Source: JANPLN01 sp041736155
Lineage (GTDB): Bacteria > Bdellovibrionota > Bdellovibrionia > Bdellovibrionales > JAGQZY01
Assembly (NCBI GenBank): GCA_041736155.1
Contig: JBGSUL010000089.1
Span: 1-64,000 of the forward strand
Length of the DNA stretch: 64,000 bases
Reading direction: 5' to 3'
The stretch's first letter is position 1, and each line of letters starts with the position of its first letter. The translations under genes and the position numbers were made by a program. Below, in pieces: positions 16,710-25,652 of the stretch. Under the pieces are notes generated by a model. It was not told where the DNA came from, searched no databases, and saw only the letters and a list, made by a program, of their open reading frames with translations.

Positions 16710-17323
16710 ATGAAACACATCTTTATCCTACTCGTCTTTTTTACGCCTGTCTGTTTTGCAGCTGAGAAACCCTACGAAAGTTATGATGAAATCGTCAACA
16801 AACTCAGCAAGTACCGCCGCGAGCAAGCCAACGAGCAAATGTCATTGAGCGTTCCTCGTCAAAACTTCCACGTCAGTTTTGGTCTTGGCAATAACTCCAC
16901 GCGCATAAGCAACTCTCAAGTCGGTGCTGTTAGCCAAAATGGTTTTATCTTTGGCGTGGCTCAACCCTGGTATCACAATTGTTATTTGCCGAAGTTTTTG
17001 GAAAGTTCTATCAAGATGCCAAAACCGACAGCGTCACCAGCGAACTTCAGCAGTATGAACTGCGTATTAGTCTCAAAGAAAAAATGGATTTTGCTATTCT
17101 CAATTTTGGTGTGGGCACGGCGGCACGATTTCTCTCGGTGCAAACGCCTTCGCTGAAAAACGACTACCGCATTCCGAGCATGCTGGCCACCATCGGTCTT
17201 GAGCGTCGTTTTACCTCTCGCCTGAGCATTGCTGGCGATGTGGCTTTTCATCGCAGTCTCAAAGAAGATAGTAACGGTAAGAATGCGACCGAGATTGTTT
17301 TGCGACTCAATTACCACCTCTGA
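16710..17323 (+). pseudogene. Outer-membrane beta-barrel protein gene with a frameshift
   Basis: Two overlapping frames together make one plausible barrel protein of about 200 residues. The first frame begins at 16710 with signal peptide MKHIFILLVFFTPVCFA and reads well to about GFIFGVAQ (near 16964). It then turns into non-barrel sequence and ends at 17156. The continuation is in another frame: LLFAEVFGKFYQDAKTDS onward, ending EIVLRLNYHL at 17323, a typical last barrel strand. Loss of one base (or gain of two) near the CCC at 16965-16967 would explain it. It may be a true pseudogene, a sequencing error or, less likely, programmed frameshifting. A Yip1-like gene follows 7 bp later. Confidence 0.65.
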
Positions 17324-17330
17324 GGAGTTT

Positions 17331-17921
17331 ATGGTTAAGATTTCTAAAAGTGATTACTATCGCGACTGCGAACGAATGAAAAAATTCCTGCCAGTTTTTC
17401 TCAAGAACCCTTTTGAAGGCATACAAAAGCCACTCATTCTTCCTTGGCAAAGCACAGCGCTCACCTTACTTTTTATCAATGTCTTTTTCGGTTTGATTCA
17501 CGGATTTTATAAGATGGATTTAATACAATGGGTGATCAGCCTGTTGGTGACACCCCTCATCGCCCCCGGATTTCTTCTTCTCATCGCCCTTTTTCTTTAT
17601 TATTTTTCCCAGTATATGTTCGATGTCACACATAACTTTGATCATATCTGCAGTGTGATTTTTTGGGCGTACGTTCCGGCATCCCTATTTTTTATGGCGT
17701 CGCTGTTTTACCCACCGATTTATCTTTTGGGTTTATTAATTCTTGCTGTGCTCAGCGTGAAAGGTTTAATTGAAAACTTTCAGATCCCCAAAAACACTGT
17801 GGTAACTCTGGCGGTGATTGGTTTTATGGTGGCGTTGGTGTTTTGGATTCTCAACGAGGTTTATGGCTATAAACCCCCATTCAAACCGAAATCTTTGGAT
17901 CAATTAGAACAAGAGCTGTAA
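17331..17921 (+). CDS. Yip1-like integral membrane protein
   Basis: I start the gene at the ATG at 17331, preceded by GAGGAG at good spacing; an upstream in-frame TTG lies inside the previous gene. The 196-residue product has an N-terminal cytoplasmic segment (LKNPFEGIQKPLILPW) and about five membrane helices from residue 40 to 175. The layout and the FLKNPFEG..P motif suggest the Yip1 domain family seen in many bacteria. The bacterial role of this family is not established. It follows the frameshifted barrel gene closely and probably shares its transcript. Confidence 0.65.
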   Translation: MVKISKSDYYRDCERMKKFLPVFLKNPFEGIQKPLILPWQSTALTLLFINVFFGLIHGFYKMDLIQWVISLLVTPLIAPGFLLLIALFLYYFSQYMFDVTHNFDHICSVIFWAYVPASLFFMASLFYPPIYLLGLLILAVLSVKGLIENFQIPKNTVVTLAVIGFMVALVFWILNEVYGYKPPFKPKSLDQLEQEL

Positions 17922-17946
17922 AGGTTGAGTCAAGCGCTCTCGCTTT

Positions 17947-18711
17947 TTAACGTCCGTCTGGTCTAAACTCTGCCCAGTCGCGCTGAAGAAGAAATCCAAA
18001 ATATCCTTTATGATTCCATCCACCATATCCTGCTTCCACATCCCAGGCACAAAGAAGATGATGTTTATCATTACGATTAAAATCGCGACATGTTAAGGCA
18101 TGCGTTCCATATCTAGTGCGTGCCACCCAGCGAATATTATTATCTTGCCTGTATTGGGATTCCCACACAAAAACCATATTTCTGTTTCCATTCCAATTTT
18201 CTATTACTAAATTTCTATTTTGATCAATCCACATCAATCCCATAGGAGAATCATTTGCCACATTATAAACCAGCAAGGGTTGTCGAGGGTTATTAGGATT
18301 TTGCTTCATATAGAATTCATTGCCGCGGTGCCCAGTGGGATTTACATAAGTCACAATAACCCAATTCGCCTGCCACGCTTGCCATGTGGAATTATTGATC
18401 TCATAGAAAGGAAATATACCGCCACCAAAGGTGGCAGTTGTACATGCATAGGTGTGCGGATTCACTCGAAAGTCACAATTTGTGCTGGTGACACAATAAC
18501 CGCGCGAAGCATACGGATCAGCGGCTATATCGGGCGGTAGCGGTATATTATTGGAGTAGGGGTTCGAAGGGCAGACGGCTGAAGTTCCTTGCCCCTGATA
18601 CCCTGCTTGGTAGTTGCCATTGTTGAGTGAGTTACAGCTTGCACAAACCAAAGCAAAAAACACAACAGCAACAAAATATTCGATGCATTTGAAAGTAAAA
18701 GAAACACCCAC
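17947..18711 (-). CDS. Secreted or lipoprotein-like protein of unknown function, paralogue of the gene at 18912-19814
   Basis: The 254-residue protein begins with a hydrophobic segment ending ALVCASCNS, which could be a lipobox (Cys near 26) with an unusual Cys at -3. It shares several blocks with the neighbouring gene: CDFRVNPHTYAC versus CDARKNPHTIAC, FNRNDKHHLLCAW versus FNRNNKHHMNCQW, and YFGFLLQRDWAEF versus YIGFLFRTDWENF. Four conserved Cys suggest disulfides, and the many Trp/Asn/Tyr residues recall carbohydrate-binding surfaces, though that is speculation. I recognise no family. Start is GTG with AAGGGGG upstream. The leader contains strong hairpins. Confidence 0.72.
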   Translation of the reverse strand: MGVSFTFKCIEYFVAVVFFALVCASCNSLNNGNYQAGYQGQGTSAVCPSNPYSNNIPLPPDIAADPYASRGYCVTSTNCDFRVNPHTYACTTATFGGGIFPFYEINNSTWQAWQANWVIVTYVNPTGHRGNEFYMKQNPNNPRQPLLVYNVANDSPMGLMWIDQNRNLVIENWNGNRNMVFVWESQYRQDNNIRWVARTRYGTHALTCRDFNRNDKHHLLCAWDVEAGYGGWNHKGYFGFLLQRDWAEFRPDGR

Positions 18712-18732
18712 GCACAGCCCCCTTGCTAGAAT

Positions 18733-18834
18733 GTTTCCTCAATTTGACATAGTGCTAAATTGAGGAAACGCCCTCTTGCTCCCACCAGTGAGTCTTTTCA
18801 CCTTGGGCGTAGAGATTCACTGGTTAGAGCACTA
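18733..18834 (-). promoter_or_regulatory. Structured leader with overlapping inverted repeats
   Basis: Three nested or overlapping pairs are visible. GTTTCCTCAATTT (18733-18745) pairs perfectly with AAATTGAGGAAAC (18757-18769, 11-nt loop). ACCAGTGA (18784-18791) pairs with TCACTGGT (18817-18824). TAGTGCT (18750-18756) pairs with AGCACTA (18828-18834). The last pair is incompatible with the first, so alternative folds are possible. The segment lies in the 5' leader of the 17947-18711 gene, after a TATAAT-containing stretch near 18850, and could equally act as a terminator for the gene upstream. Confidence 0.5.
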
Positions 18835-18911
18835 GTCAAAATTATCGAAACATTATAATGCAAAGACAAGTTCTACTGTATTAACGTAGGTCAACTGGAC
18901 TATGGTTTGCC

Positions 18912-19814
18912 TTACTGACAAACTGGGGGTTGCGTTCTCTTAGGGAGAAAGTTTTCCCAATCCGTTCTAAATAAAAACCCAATGTAGCCTTTGAACTCAA
19001 CTCTGTCTTGGGCGTATATTTGATCGTACTGATAATTGGGCCATGTTCTGTAAGTTGTGGACCACTGGCAATTCATATGATGCTTATTGTTGCGATTAAA
19101 ATCCACACACTTAAGATTTTCGCTCCATCGACAACTCCAACTCTGACCACCTTGGTAGCGGGCAGGGAGGCGGCATGAAGGGTCGATCCAAACCCATGTG
19201 ACTATATAATTGCTTTCTTCAACATAACTGCTCTTCTCAAAAACAAGATCTCGCCCATTCCAATTATTAATTCTCATGCTTTGGTAATAGGGATCAATGG
19301 TCATACTGCCCACCTGCAGATTCGTCACTGTGTTGTAGACACCCATGGGTTGACTTTGATGATAGGGGTTCACTGCCATCGTAAATTCAGGACCGCTGTG
19401 AGAGTCTGAAGCTCCCACATAAGTCACAGCTACCCAACTATCTTGCGCCCACACATTCCAATCTACGTTGTAATAGGGAAAAAAACCATTTCGTCCTTGG
19501 CGAATAAAGGACAGGTGATTGCAAGCTATCGTATGTGGATTTTTTCGAGCATCACAAGTGCCACTTGAAGCGGCAAGGACAGCGTCGGCTGCTGCGTAAT
19601 CAAATGGGATTTGTGGGTTACATGCCTGCGCCATACCATTTTGATATTGTTGTTGTGGCGGATTGTATTGTTGCTGAGGAGGTGGATTATGCTGCTGAGG
19701 TTGATTGTTGTAATTAACGCCCTCATCAATATATTCCACCGGCAAAAGGCCATCCGCACGGGTGGATTGAGAATTTAAGAGGGTGAACGTCAAAAGCATT
19801 AATAATTGCTTCAC
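18912..19814 (-). CDS. Secreted protein of unknown function with Gln/Asn-rich linker, paralogue of the gene at 17947-18711
   Basis: The 300-residue protein has a signal peptide (MKQLLMLLTFTLLNSQSTRA) and a low-complexity Gln/Asn/Pro linker at about 38-60 (QQHNPPPQQQYNPPQQQY). The C-terminal domain of about 230 residues is shared with its neighbour: CDARKNPHTIAC, WNGRDLVFE, FNRNNKHHMNCQW and YIGFLFRTDWENF. It carries an insertion with two extra cysteines (PSCRLPARY, SWSCRW). The linker suggests a tethered or surface-displayed domain. Start is GTG with AAGGAG at 5-nt spacing. The two genes look like a tandem duplication, diverged but with aligned motifs. No family name can be given. Confidence 0.72.
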   Translation of the reverse strand: MKQLLMLLTFTLLNSQSTRADGLLPVEYIDEGVNYNNQPQQHNPPPQQQYNPPQQQYQNGMAQACNPQIPFDYAAADAVLAASSGTCDARKNPHTIACNHLSFIRQGRNGFFPYYNVDWNVWAQDSWVAVTYVGASDSHSGPEFTMAVNPYHQSQPMGVYNTVTNLQVGSMTIDPYYQSMRINNWNGRDLVFEKSSYVEESNYIVTWVWIDPSCRLPARYQGGQSWSCRWSENLKCVDFNRNNKHHMNCQWSTTYRTWPNYQYDQIYAQDRVEFKGYIGFLFRTDWENFLPKRTQPPVCQ

Positions 19815-20119
19815 GGAGACTCCTTATTGGCGCCACACTGCTGTTGGTGGCTTGAAAATTTATAAATACAAAACCCTTATTATACAATGCGTTAAAAAAG
19901 TAAAGTTCACCCTATTGATGTGAAATAATTACTTAAAACTCCCTAATTTTTGACACTTTAAAATGCACTATGGAAGGCAATTTGTCGCATTTCTGCCAAG
20001 TTTGCAGTGCTTAGTAGACAAAAAGTCCGGCTTCACCTAACTTCGCTTCTACGCATTGAGTAGGGTTAAAAAACGTCAAATTTATAAGGGTTTGGCGCTA
20101 AAGATGGGGTTACTTGTTC
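19815..20119. other. Divergent intergenic region with a minus-strand promoter
   Basis: This 305-bp A+T-rich stretch holds no ORF I can support. On the minus strand TATAAT at 19879-19884 is a good -10 element about 65 nt before the GTG of the gene at 19814. The matching -35 is poor. On the plus strand TTGAGT near 20059 and TTATAA near 20082 are possible but badly spaced elements for the gene at 20120. I see no repeats or RNA genes. Confidence 0.45.
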
Positions 20120-20863
20120 ATGAGATTCGGGTTCTTTTTTCTTATTCTGAGCTTGCTTGCAGGGGTGCCCCAAGTCCGAGCGCAACACTTCGTCGTTACG
20201 GACTGCCGTGATTTCGCTACATCCGACGACCTTAACCTGCGCCTCTGTGATTATGTCTCCGTTGATAAACTCAAAACCGATGTTTTAGCCCTCCTCGTTA
20301 CTGAACAAAAATTGATCGAAAGTGAATTGTTTCTTGTTGTAGACGAAGCCTCTACCCAGCGTTTGCAAACACTCAAACAATTCTTATTTTTCATCGAACA
20401 GTCTGCTCTGCAGAAAATAGAAGAAATATGCTCACTCAAGGGTTCGACCATTCCTTCCGCTTCCCACCTTGTTTCTGGGTGTATTTACAATCAATACAAT
20501 TTGATCAAAAATTATTTATTAAAAGTCACCAGTCATAACAAACAAATCCTCCCTCGCACCCCCTGGCTCAATGCCATTGAACAAACCCATTTTGACGAAT
20601 TTATTAATGATGTGCTCTTAGAGCTCGCCGAAAAAAGTAAAAATGATTCGGATCTGAGCGCACAGAAAAAAATTCTAATGGCGGAAGTCTTAAAAATTTA
20701 TGAATCCGATGGAAAGTCTCTCTACGAAGCTTTTCAAGGAATTTGTGGTCTAAAAATGTTTAGTGAGTCCCCTACAGATTTACTCGATATCCAAATCGCT
20801 CTCACCTGCGAAAAAGATCACCTCGACGATCTCACCACTATCCTCTTTAAAACGTTAGAATAG
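20120..20863 (+). CDS. Secreted helical protein of unknown function
   Basis: I choose the ATG at 20120, where the protein begins MRFGFFFLILSLLAGVPQVRA, a good signal peptide; a TTG two codons upstream is the only alternative. The mature part of about 225 residues is mostly helical and has seven cysteines (for example VTDCRDF, LRLCDYV, EEICSLK, VSGCIYN, FQGICGLK and ALTCEKDH), compatible with disulfide-bonded helices in the periplasm. I recognise no family. It is convergent with the Fur-family gene, only 11 bp separating the two stops. Confidence 0.7.
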   Translation: MRFGFFFLILSLLAGVPQVRAQHFVVTDCRDFATSDDLNLRLCDYVSVDKLKTDVLALLVTEQKLIESELFLVVDEASTQRLQTLKQFLFFIEQSALQKIEEICSLKGSTIPSASHLVSGCIYNQYNLIKNYLLKVTSHNKQILPRTPWLNAIEQTHFDEFINDVLLELAEKSKNDSDLSAQKKILMAEVLKIYESDGKSLYEAFQGICGLKMFSESPTDLLDIQIALTCEKDHLDDLTTILFKTLE

Positions 20864-20874
20864 TGACGACTGGC

Positions 20875-21330
20875 TTATTGACAATTTTGGCAAAGGCCAC
20901 GAACAACAATGGCGTCTGTGGTCATGCGAAAACGCGCTTCGTTTTGTAGAAAATCCGACAGCACCTGTAATGTTTTGTCCGTTCCGCCCACATCTTGGAC
21001 AGTGCCGCACTTTTCGCAAATAGCTATGACGTGTTTACTGTGGCCGCAGGCTTGGTGTTTACAATAAATATATTTTCCATCACCCACAGAGTGGACAATT
21101 TCCAGCTCTTCGAATTTTTCTAAAATTCTATAAACAGTCACCCGATCAAAATCTTCGTTCTTAAATTTTTTTTGTAACTGAGAGAACACTTCTGACGGCG
21201 ATAAGGATTTGCGCGTCAGCTCAAGGAGCTGCAGTATTCGTAGACGCGACTGCGTGAGCCGCAGTCCTTCGTCTTTCATTTTTTTAAGGACCTGCTCATT
21301 GAGGTCTAAATGCTCGTGATCCTTTTTCAT
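20875..21330 (-). CDS. Fur-family metal-dependent transcriptional regulator (Zur-like)
   Basis: The 151-residue protein has an N-terminal winged helix (LRLTQSRLRILQLLEL, then DRVTVYRILEKFEELEIVHSV) and the C-terminal Fur dimerisation domain. Metal-site motifs are CKHQACGHSKHVIAICEKCGTVQ and a terminal RGLCQNCQ, forming the structural CxxC/CxxC zinc site. The region HQACGHSKHV is nearer to Zur than to classical Fur (HHDH), so zinc is a possible co-regulator, but I cannot settle that. It overlaps dut by 4 bp and ends the translation/RNA-metabolism gene run. Confidence 0.85.
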   Translation of the reverse strand: MKKDHEHLDLNEQVLKKMKDEGLRLTQSRLRILQLLELTRKSLSPSEVFSQLQKKFKNEDFDRVTVYRILEKFEELEIVHSVGDGKYIYCKHQACGHSKHVIAICEKCGTVQDVGGTDKTLQVLSDFLQNEARFRMTTDAIVVRGLCQNCQ

Positions 21331-21776
21331 GGATTAACTGAAACTCCTGTGCTTCCAAAACCACCCGCACCACGCTGAGTATCACTCAGCTCCTCAACCA
21401 GTTCCATGTCTGCCTGAAGTACAGGGCATAAAACACATTGAGCAATACGGTCTTGATCTTGAATTACAAAAGGTTCAGCACCAAGGTTGATCAATATCAC
21501 TTTCACTTCTCCGCGATAATCCGCATCGATGGTGCCTGGAGTGTTCAGGACCGTGACGGATTTTTTAGCGGCCAACCCGCTGCGTGGACGCACTTGAATT
21601 TCGTAACCCACGGGGATTTCAAAGCTCAGTCCTGTCGGTACCATCACCGAGGCTCCTGGCGCTACGGTGAGTGTGGTTTCCACTTGTGCGCGAATATCAA
21701 ATCCACTGGCTAATTTTGTTTCGTACTTAGGAAGATCACCCTTGTAGTGTGACCATTTTTTGACTTTCATTTTCAT
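21327..21776 (-). CDS. dut: dUTP diphosphatase
   Basis: Dut hydrolyses dUTP to dUMP, keeping uracil out of DNA. All five trimeric dUTPase motifs are present in 149 residues: SGFDIRA, RPRSGLAAKKSV, NTPGTIDADYRGEVKV, QDQDRIAQCV and RGAGGFGSTGV. I start at the ATG at 21776, whose bases overlap the TGA of the upstream peptidase gene and which has GGAGGGG just upstream. A longer in-frame start at 21791 would run into that gene. Confidence 0.95.
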   Translation of the reverse strand: MKMKVKKWSHYKGDLPKYETKLASGFDIRAQVETTLTVAPGASVMVPTGLSFEIPVGYEIQVRPRSGLAAKKSVTVLNTPGTIDADYRGEVKVILINLGAEPFVIQDQDRIAQCVLCPVLQADMELVEELSDTQRGAGGFGSTGVSVNP

Positions 21777-23041
21777 AACCCCTCCATCCATTGACGATCT
21801 TTAATTTCTGAGACAGCCCCCATTAAATAAAGACTCATTGTTTTTAGATCCAAAAATTCTTCGATATATTGATTCACTTGTTTTAACTTAACAGATTCCA
21901 TCTCTTTAATCACAGACTCCACCGAACGGTATTTACCATAGGTCATTTCGTTGGTAGCGAGAGAAATCATCCGGCTCTCCACGTCTTCAGAGGCAATCAA
22001 CAATTGTCCTTCGACCTGGCGTCGGTAAAAGTCTAATTCTTTTTGCTTCATTTTTGTTTTATGGAAAAGGCGAGTTTCCGAAATCACTTCTTCCACTAAT
22101 TTGTGGTAGGATTTTTTATCCGTGGCTGCATAAATGATCTGCACACCAAAATCTGTATAGGTGTTGAGCATGCTAAAGATCGAATAGGCCCAACCTTTTT
22201 CCTCACGAATCTTTTGATAAAGACGCGATGTCATGCCACCGCCTAAGGCTGCGTTGACCATAAAGGCTTCAAAGCGTCGAGGTGAACCAAATGGTAGCGA
22301 GGGCGCACCCAGAACAATGTGAACTTGTTCACTCTCACGCATTTTTGCGTCGAGCAGAGACTGAAGTCCTCGTGTCGTTCGCTGCACCTCTTGTTTGACC
22401 GCCGGCATATGGCCCATGTACTTTTCCACAAGTTTAACCACTTTGTTGTGCTCGACATTTCCCGCAACGCTCACGACTAAATTTCCGGCGAGATAATTTT
22501 TTCGGTACCAAGAGACCACATCTTTTTGTGTGATGTTTTTTAAAGACTCTTCTGTTCCTAAAATAGGCCAGCCAATGCTGTCTTGAGGAAAAGCTTTGGC
22601 GAAGTACTCATCAAACACCGAGTCTTCGATATCATCGCGACTCATAAAGAGTTCTTGCAGAACAACGTTTTTCTCTTTTTCAAATTCTTCTTCATCAAAT
22701 TGTGCAAACTGGAAGAGTTGGGCAAGTATCTGTACACTCAATTCTAAATCTTCTTTGAGCGTGGTCGCATGGAAACACGTATTCTCTTTAGACGTAAAAG
22801 CATTGATTTCGCCGCCCACCGCTTCAATCTTTTGGGCGATTTGTAAGGCCGAGAACTTTTTCGTTCCTTTAAAAACTAAATGTTCTATGAGATGGGAAAC
22901 ACCAACGTATTGGGGATCTTCATCACGCGTACCACGGTCGAGCCAAAAGCCGACCACCGCACAGCGCGTAGTTTTATGGGATTCGGTTAAAACACGAATC
23001 CCATTTTTTAATATGGTTTTTTTAAAGACAGGCTTCGACAT
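21773..23041 (-). CDS. M16 family zinc metallopeptidase (processing-peptidase-like)
   Basis: The 422-residue protein carries the inverted zinc motif HxxEH as HLIEH (about residues 50-54), with the downstream Glu expected in EKEKNVVLQE near 127. The N-terminal catalytic half ends near 210, and an inactive C-terminal M16 half includes GGGMTSRLYQKIREEKGWAYS, the substrate-binding RY-type segment. This is the single-chain form common next to pnp in delta-type proteobacteria and firmicutes. Substrates are unknown. It lies 20 bp after pnp and overlaps dut. Confidence 0.9.
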   Translation of the reverse strand: MSKPVFKKTILKNGIRVLTESHKTTRCAVVGFWLDRGTRDEDPQYVGVSHLIEHLVFKGTKKFSALQIAQKIEAVGGEINAFTSKENTCFHATTLKEDLELSVQILAQLFQFAQFDEEEFEKEKNVVLQELFMSRDDIEDSVFDEYFAKAFPQDSIGWPILGTEESLKNITQKDVVSWYRKNYLAGNLVVSVAGNVEHNKVVKLVEKYMGHMPAVKQEVQRTTRGLQSLLDAKMRESEQVHIVLGAPSLPFGSPRRFEAFMVNAALGGGMTSRLYQKIREEKGWAYSIFSMLNTYTDFGVQIIYAATDKKSYHKLVEEVISETRLFHKTKMKQKELDFYRRQVEGQLLIASEDVESRMISLATNEMTYGKYRSVESVIKEMESVKLKQVNQYIEEFLDLKTMSLYLMGAVSEIKDRQWMEGL

Positions 23042-23061
23042 AAGACCCGTCTCCCTTCTGA

Positions 23062-25182
23062 CTAGGCTTCACCTTCTGCGCCGTCTGCAGGGAGCAAAGC
23101 TCTGCGCGACAATTTTACGCGACCGGAACGATCCACTTCCATGACCTTCACATCTACTTTATCGCCCTCTTTGAGAACGTCAGTCACATTGCGAATTCGC
23201 TCGTTCGAAATTTCCGAAATATGGAGTAGACCTTGAGTTCCTGGAAGAATTTCGACAAACGCTCCGAAATCGACAACTTTCACCACTTTTCCAGAGTACT
23301 TTTGGCCGACTTGGGCTTCTGCACAAATAGATTCGATGATCGAAATCGCTCGGTTGGTCATTTCTGGATCCGAAGAAGCAATGTTGATTGAACCATCATC
23401 TTGGATGTAAATTTTAACGCCAGTTTCTTCGATAATGCCTTTGATCACTTTACCGCCAGCACCGATCACTTCGCGAACTTTGTCTGGCTTAATTTTAATG
23501 GTAACGATACGCGGAGCAAAAGGCGACAATTGTCCTTTCGGCTGTTTAATGACCGCATCCATTTTATCTAAGATATGGAGACGACCCGCTTTGGCTTGCT
23601 TAAGTGCTTGTTCCATCACCGCAAAGCTAATGCTATCAATTTTGATATCCATTTGCACTGCCGTTACACCTTCACGAGTTCCGGCCACTTTAAAGTCCAT
23701 ATCGCCCAGATGATCTTCATCGCCCAAAATATCTGTTAACACAGCTGTGCGGCCACCTTCACTGATAAGGCCCATCGCAATACCCGCCACTGGCGCAACC
23801 ATTGGTACACCTGCATCCAGGAGAGCCAATGTTCCCGAACAGACCGTGCCCATGGAGCTTGAACCGTTCGATTCAAGAACTTCACTCACGATACGAATGG
23901 TGTACGGAAATTTATCAGCAGCAGGCAACATGCCTTGAAGAGCGCGTTCTGCCAAATTTCCGTGACCGATTTCACGGCGACTTTGTCCACCCATACGACC
24001 TGTTTCGCCAACGCTGAATGGTGGAAAGTTGTAATGTAGAAGGAATTTCTTTTTGAATGTTTTGTTAAGACCATCGATCATTTGCTCATCATCACCCGTT
24101 CCAAGAGTGACGGTGCCCAAAACCTGAGTTTCCCCACGAGTGAAAAGACCGGACCCGTGAACACGAGGAAGGAGGTTAATCTCACACGCAATCGGACGAA
24201 CCGTCGTAAGATCACGACCATCAATACGAGCCCCTTTATCTAAAATCGCTGCACGAGAAATGCGATATTTGAGATCTTCGATAATCATGCCCAAATCTTT
24301 TTTGCGAAGTTTTAAAACATCATCAGCAAAACCCTGACCTTTGATCAATTGCTCATTGGCCAATTTAGAGATGGTTGAATATTTCATATAACGCTCGTTT
24401 TTTTCACGAGTGTTAAGAGCATCGGTGATTTTGTCAGTTAACAATGCTTCCGCTTTTGTTTTGAAATCCGCATCGATGGTGTACGGAGTAAATTCACGCT
24501 TGGCTGGTGCTTTTGACTTCTCACGAAGTTCATCTTGCATATCCAGAAGTGGCTTCAATTGCTCATGTCCGTATTTCAGTGCTGCTAAAAAGTCTTCTTC
24601 GCTGATGAGTTTGGCTTCGCCTTCCACCATGAGAATTCCATTGCGCGTTCCCGAAACGATGATGTCCATGTCCGAAGTCTCAAGAACTTCAGGACTTGGA
24701 TTGACCACAAACTGACCGTTCACGCGACCGATTTGAATGGCCGCCGTAGGTCCGTTAAAAGGAATATCACTAATGTGAAGAGCCGCAGAAGCGCCAAGAC
24801 TTGCCAACATTTCAGTCGAGTATTGTCCATCATAGCTGAGTACTGTCGCCACCACTTGCGTTTCGAAACGATAGCCTTCGGGAAAACACGGGCGAATCGG
24901 ACGATCAATCAAACGCGATGTTAAAGTCGCGTTGGTTGTTGGTTTTCCTTCACGTTTAAAAAATCCACCGGGGATTTTGCCTGAAGAATAAAATTTTTCG
25001 ACGTACTCTACTGTCAGTGGAAAAAAGTCCAAATCCGATTCTTTGCGATTGGAGACAGCAGTGACGAGCACCATGTTGTTTCCGCAAGTGACGAGCGCCG
25101 AACCATCGGCTTGTTTTGCCAAGCGACCGGTTTCGATTTTAATCTGCTGGCCACCTAATGTTGTTGTAACTGTTTGAACCAT
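23062..25182 (-). CDS. pnp: Polyribonucleotide nucleotidyltransferase (PNPase)
   Basis: PNPase degrades RNA 3' to 5' by phosphorolysis and is the core of many degradosomes. The 706-residue protein has the two RNase PH folds (about 10-210 and 320-535), with FFKREGKPTTNATLTSRLIDRPIRP and MGGQSRREIGHGNLAERAL. An alpha-helical linker lies between them, and a KH domain (VIGAGGKVIKGIIEETG) and an S1 domain (GKVVKVVDFGAFVEILPGTQGLLH) close the protein. Length is normal. The rpsO-pnp order is widely conserved. Confidence 0.97.
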   Translation of the reverse strand: MVQTVTTTLGGQQIKIETGRLAKQADGSALVTCGNNMVLVTAVSNRKESDLDFFPLTVEYVEKFYSSGKIPGGFFKREGKPTTNATLTSRLIDRPIRPCFPEGYRFETQVVATVLSYDGQYSTEMLASLGASAALHISDIPFNGPTAAIQIGRVNGQFVVNPSPEVLETSDMDIIVSGTRNGILMVEGEAKLISEEDFLAALKYGHEQLKPLLDMQDELREKSKAPAKREFTPYTIDADFKTKAEALLTDKITDALNTREKNERYMKYSTISKLANEQLIKGQGFADDVLKLRKKDLGMIIEDLKYRISRAAILDKGARIDGRDLTTVRPIACEINLLPRVHGSGLFTRGETQVLGTVTLGTGDDEQMIDGLNKTFKKKFLLHYNFPPFSVGETGRMGGQSRREIGHGNLAERALQGMLPAADKFPYTIRIVSEVLESNGSSSMGTVCSGTLALLDAGVPMVAPVAGIAMGLISEGGRTAVLTDILGDEDHLGDMDFKVAGTREGVTAVQMDIKIDSISFAVMEQALKQAKAGRLHILDKMDAVIKQPKGQLSPFAPRIVTIKIKPDKVREVIGAGGKVIKGIIEETGVKIYIQDDGSINIASSDPEMTNRAISIIESICAEAQVGQKYSGKVVKVVDFGAFVEILPGTQGLLHISEISNERIRNVTDVLKEGDKVDVKVMEVDRSGRVKLSRRALLPADGAEGEA

Positions 25183-25231
25183 GTTGAGTTGTCTCCTTCT
25201 ATGGATCTAGTCTGTTAAAAACGGCCGCGAA

Positions 25232-25501
25232 TTATTTGCGGAGTTCTAACTCGGTAATGACTTGTTGGTATTTTTTGAAGTCTGTTTTTTTCAAATAATC
25301 CAAAAGACGACGACGACGATTCACAAGCTTAACGAGACCCACTGTTCCGTGATTGTCTTTGGGGTGTTTTTTGAAGTGTCCAGTAAGTTCTTTGATTTGA
25401 AAAGTCAAAAGCGCAACTTGCACTTCAGAACTTCCAGTATCAAGATCTTTGCGTTGGAACTTTTTTACGATTTGCGTTTTTTGCGCAGTAGTGAGTGCCA
25501 T
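25232..25501 (-). CDS. rpsO: 30S ribosomal protein S15
   Basis: S15 binds 16S rRNA early in 30S assembly. The 89 residues match the family throughout: DTGSSEVQVALLTFQI, LTGHFKKHPKDNHGTVGLVKLVNRRRRLLDYLKK. It lies between truB and pnp as in many bacteria. It has its own candidate promoter about 70 bp upstream. The leader could support S15 autoregulation, but I did not identify the pseudoknot. Confidence 0.97.
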   Translation of the reverse strand: MALTTAQKTQIVKKFQRKDLDTGSSEVQVALLTFQIKELTGHFKKHPKDNHGTVGLVKLVNRRRRLLDYLKKTDFKKYQQVITELELRK

Positions 25502-25573
25502 ATGTCCTCCTTTAAGAACAAACCTCTTAGAGCGTCATGGCGATCGTCTCCAGAAGTTAAAATAAGTTTCGAC

Positions 25574-25602
25574 AAAGTATGTCTAAGCCCTTGGCAGGTC
25601 AA
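25574..25602 (-). promoter_or_regulatory. Sigma-70-type promoter for rpsO-pnp
   Basis: On the minus strand TTGACC (25597-25602) and TACTTT (25574-25579) are separated by 17 bp. Transcription would start near 25567, giving a leader of about 65 nt before rpsO. The -10 is imperfect. Confidence 0.45.
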
Positions 25603-25652
25603 GAGAAACTGCTGAAATCTGGTGCCTAGGCAGGGGCTAAGGCTTGTTTTGC

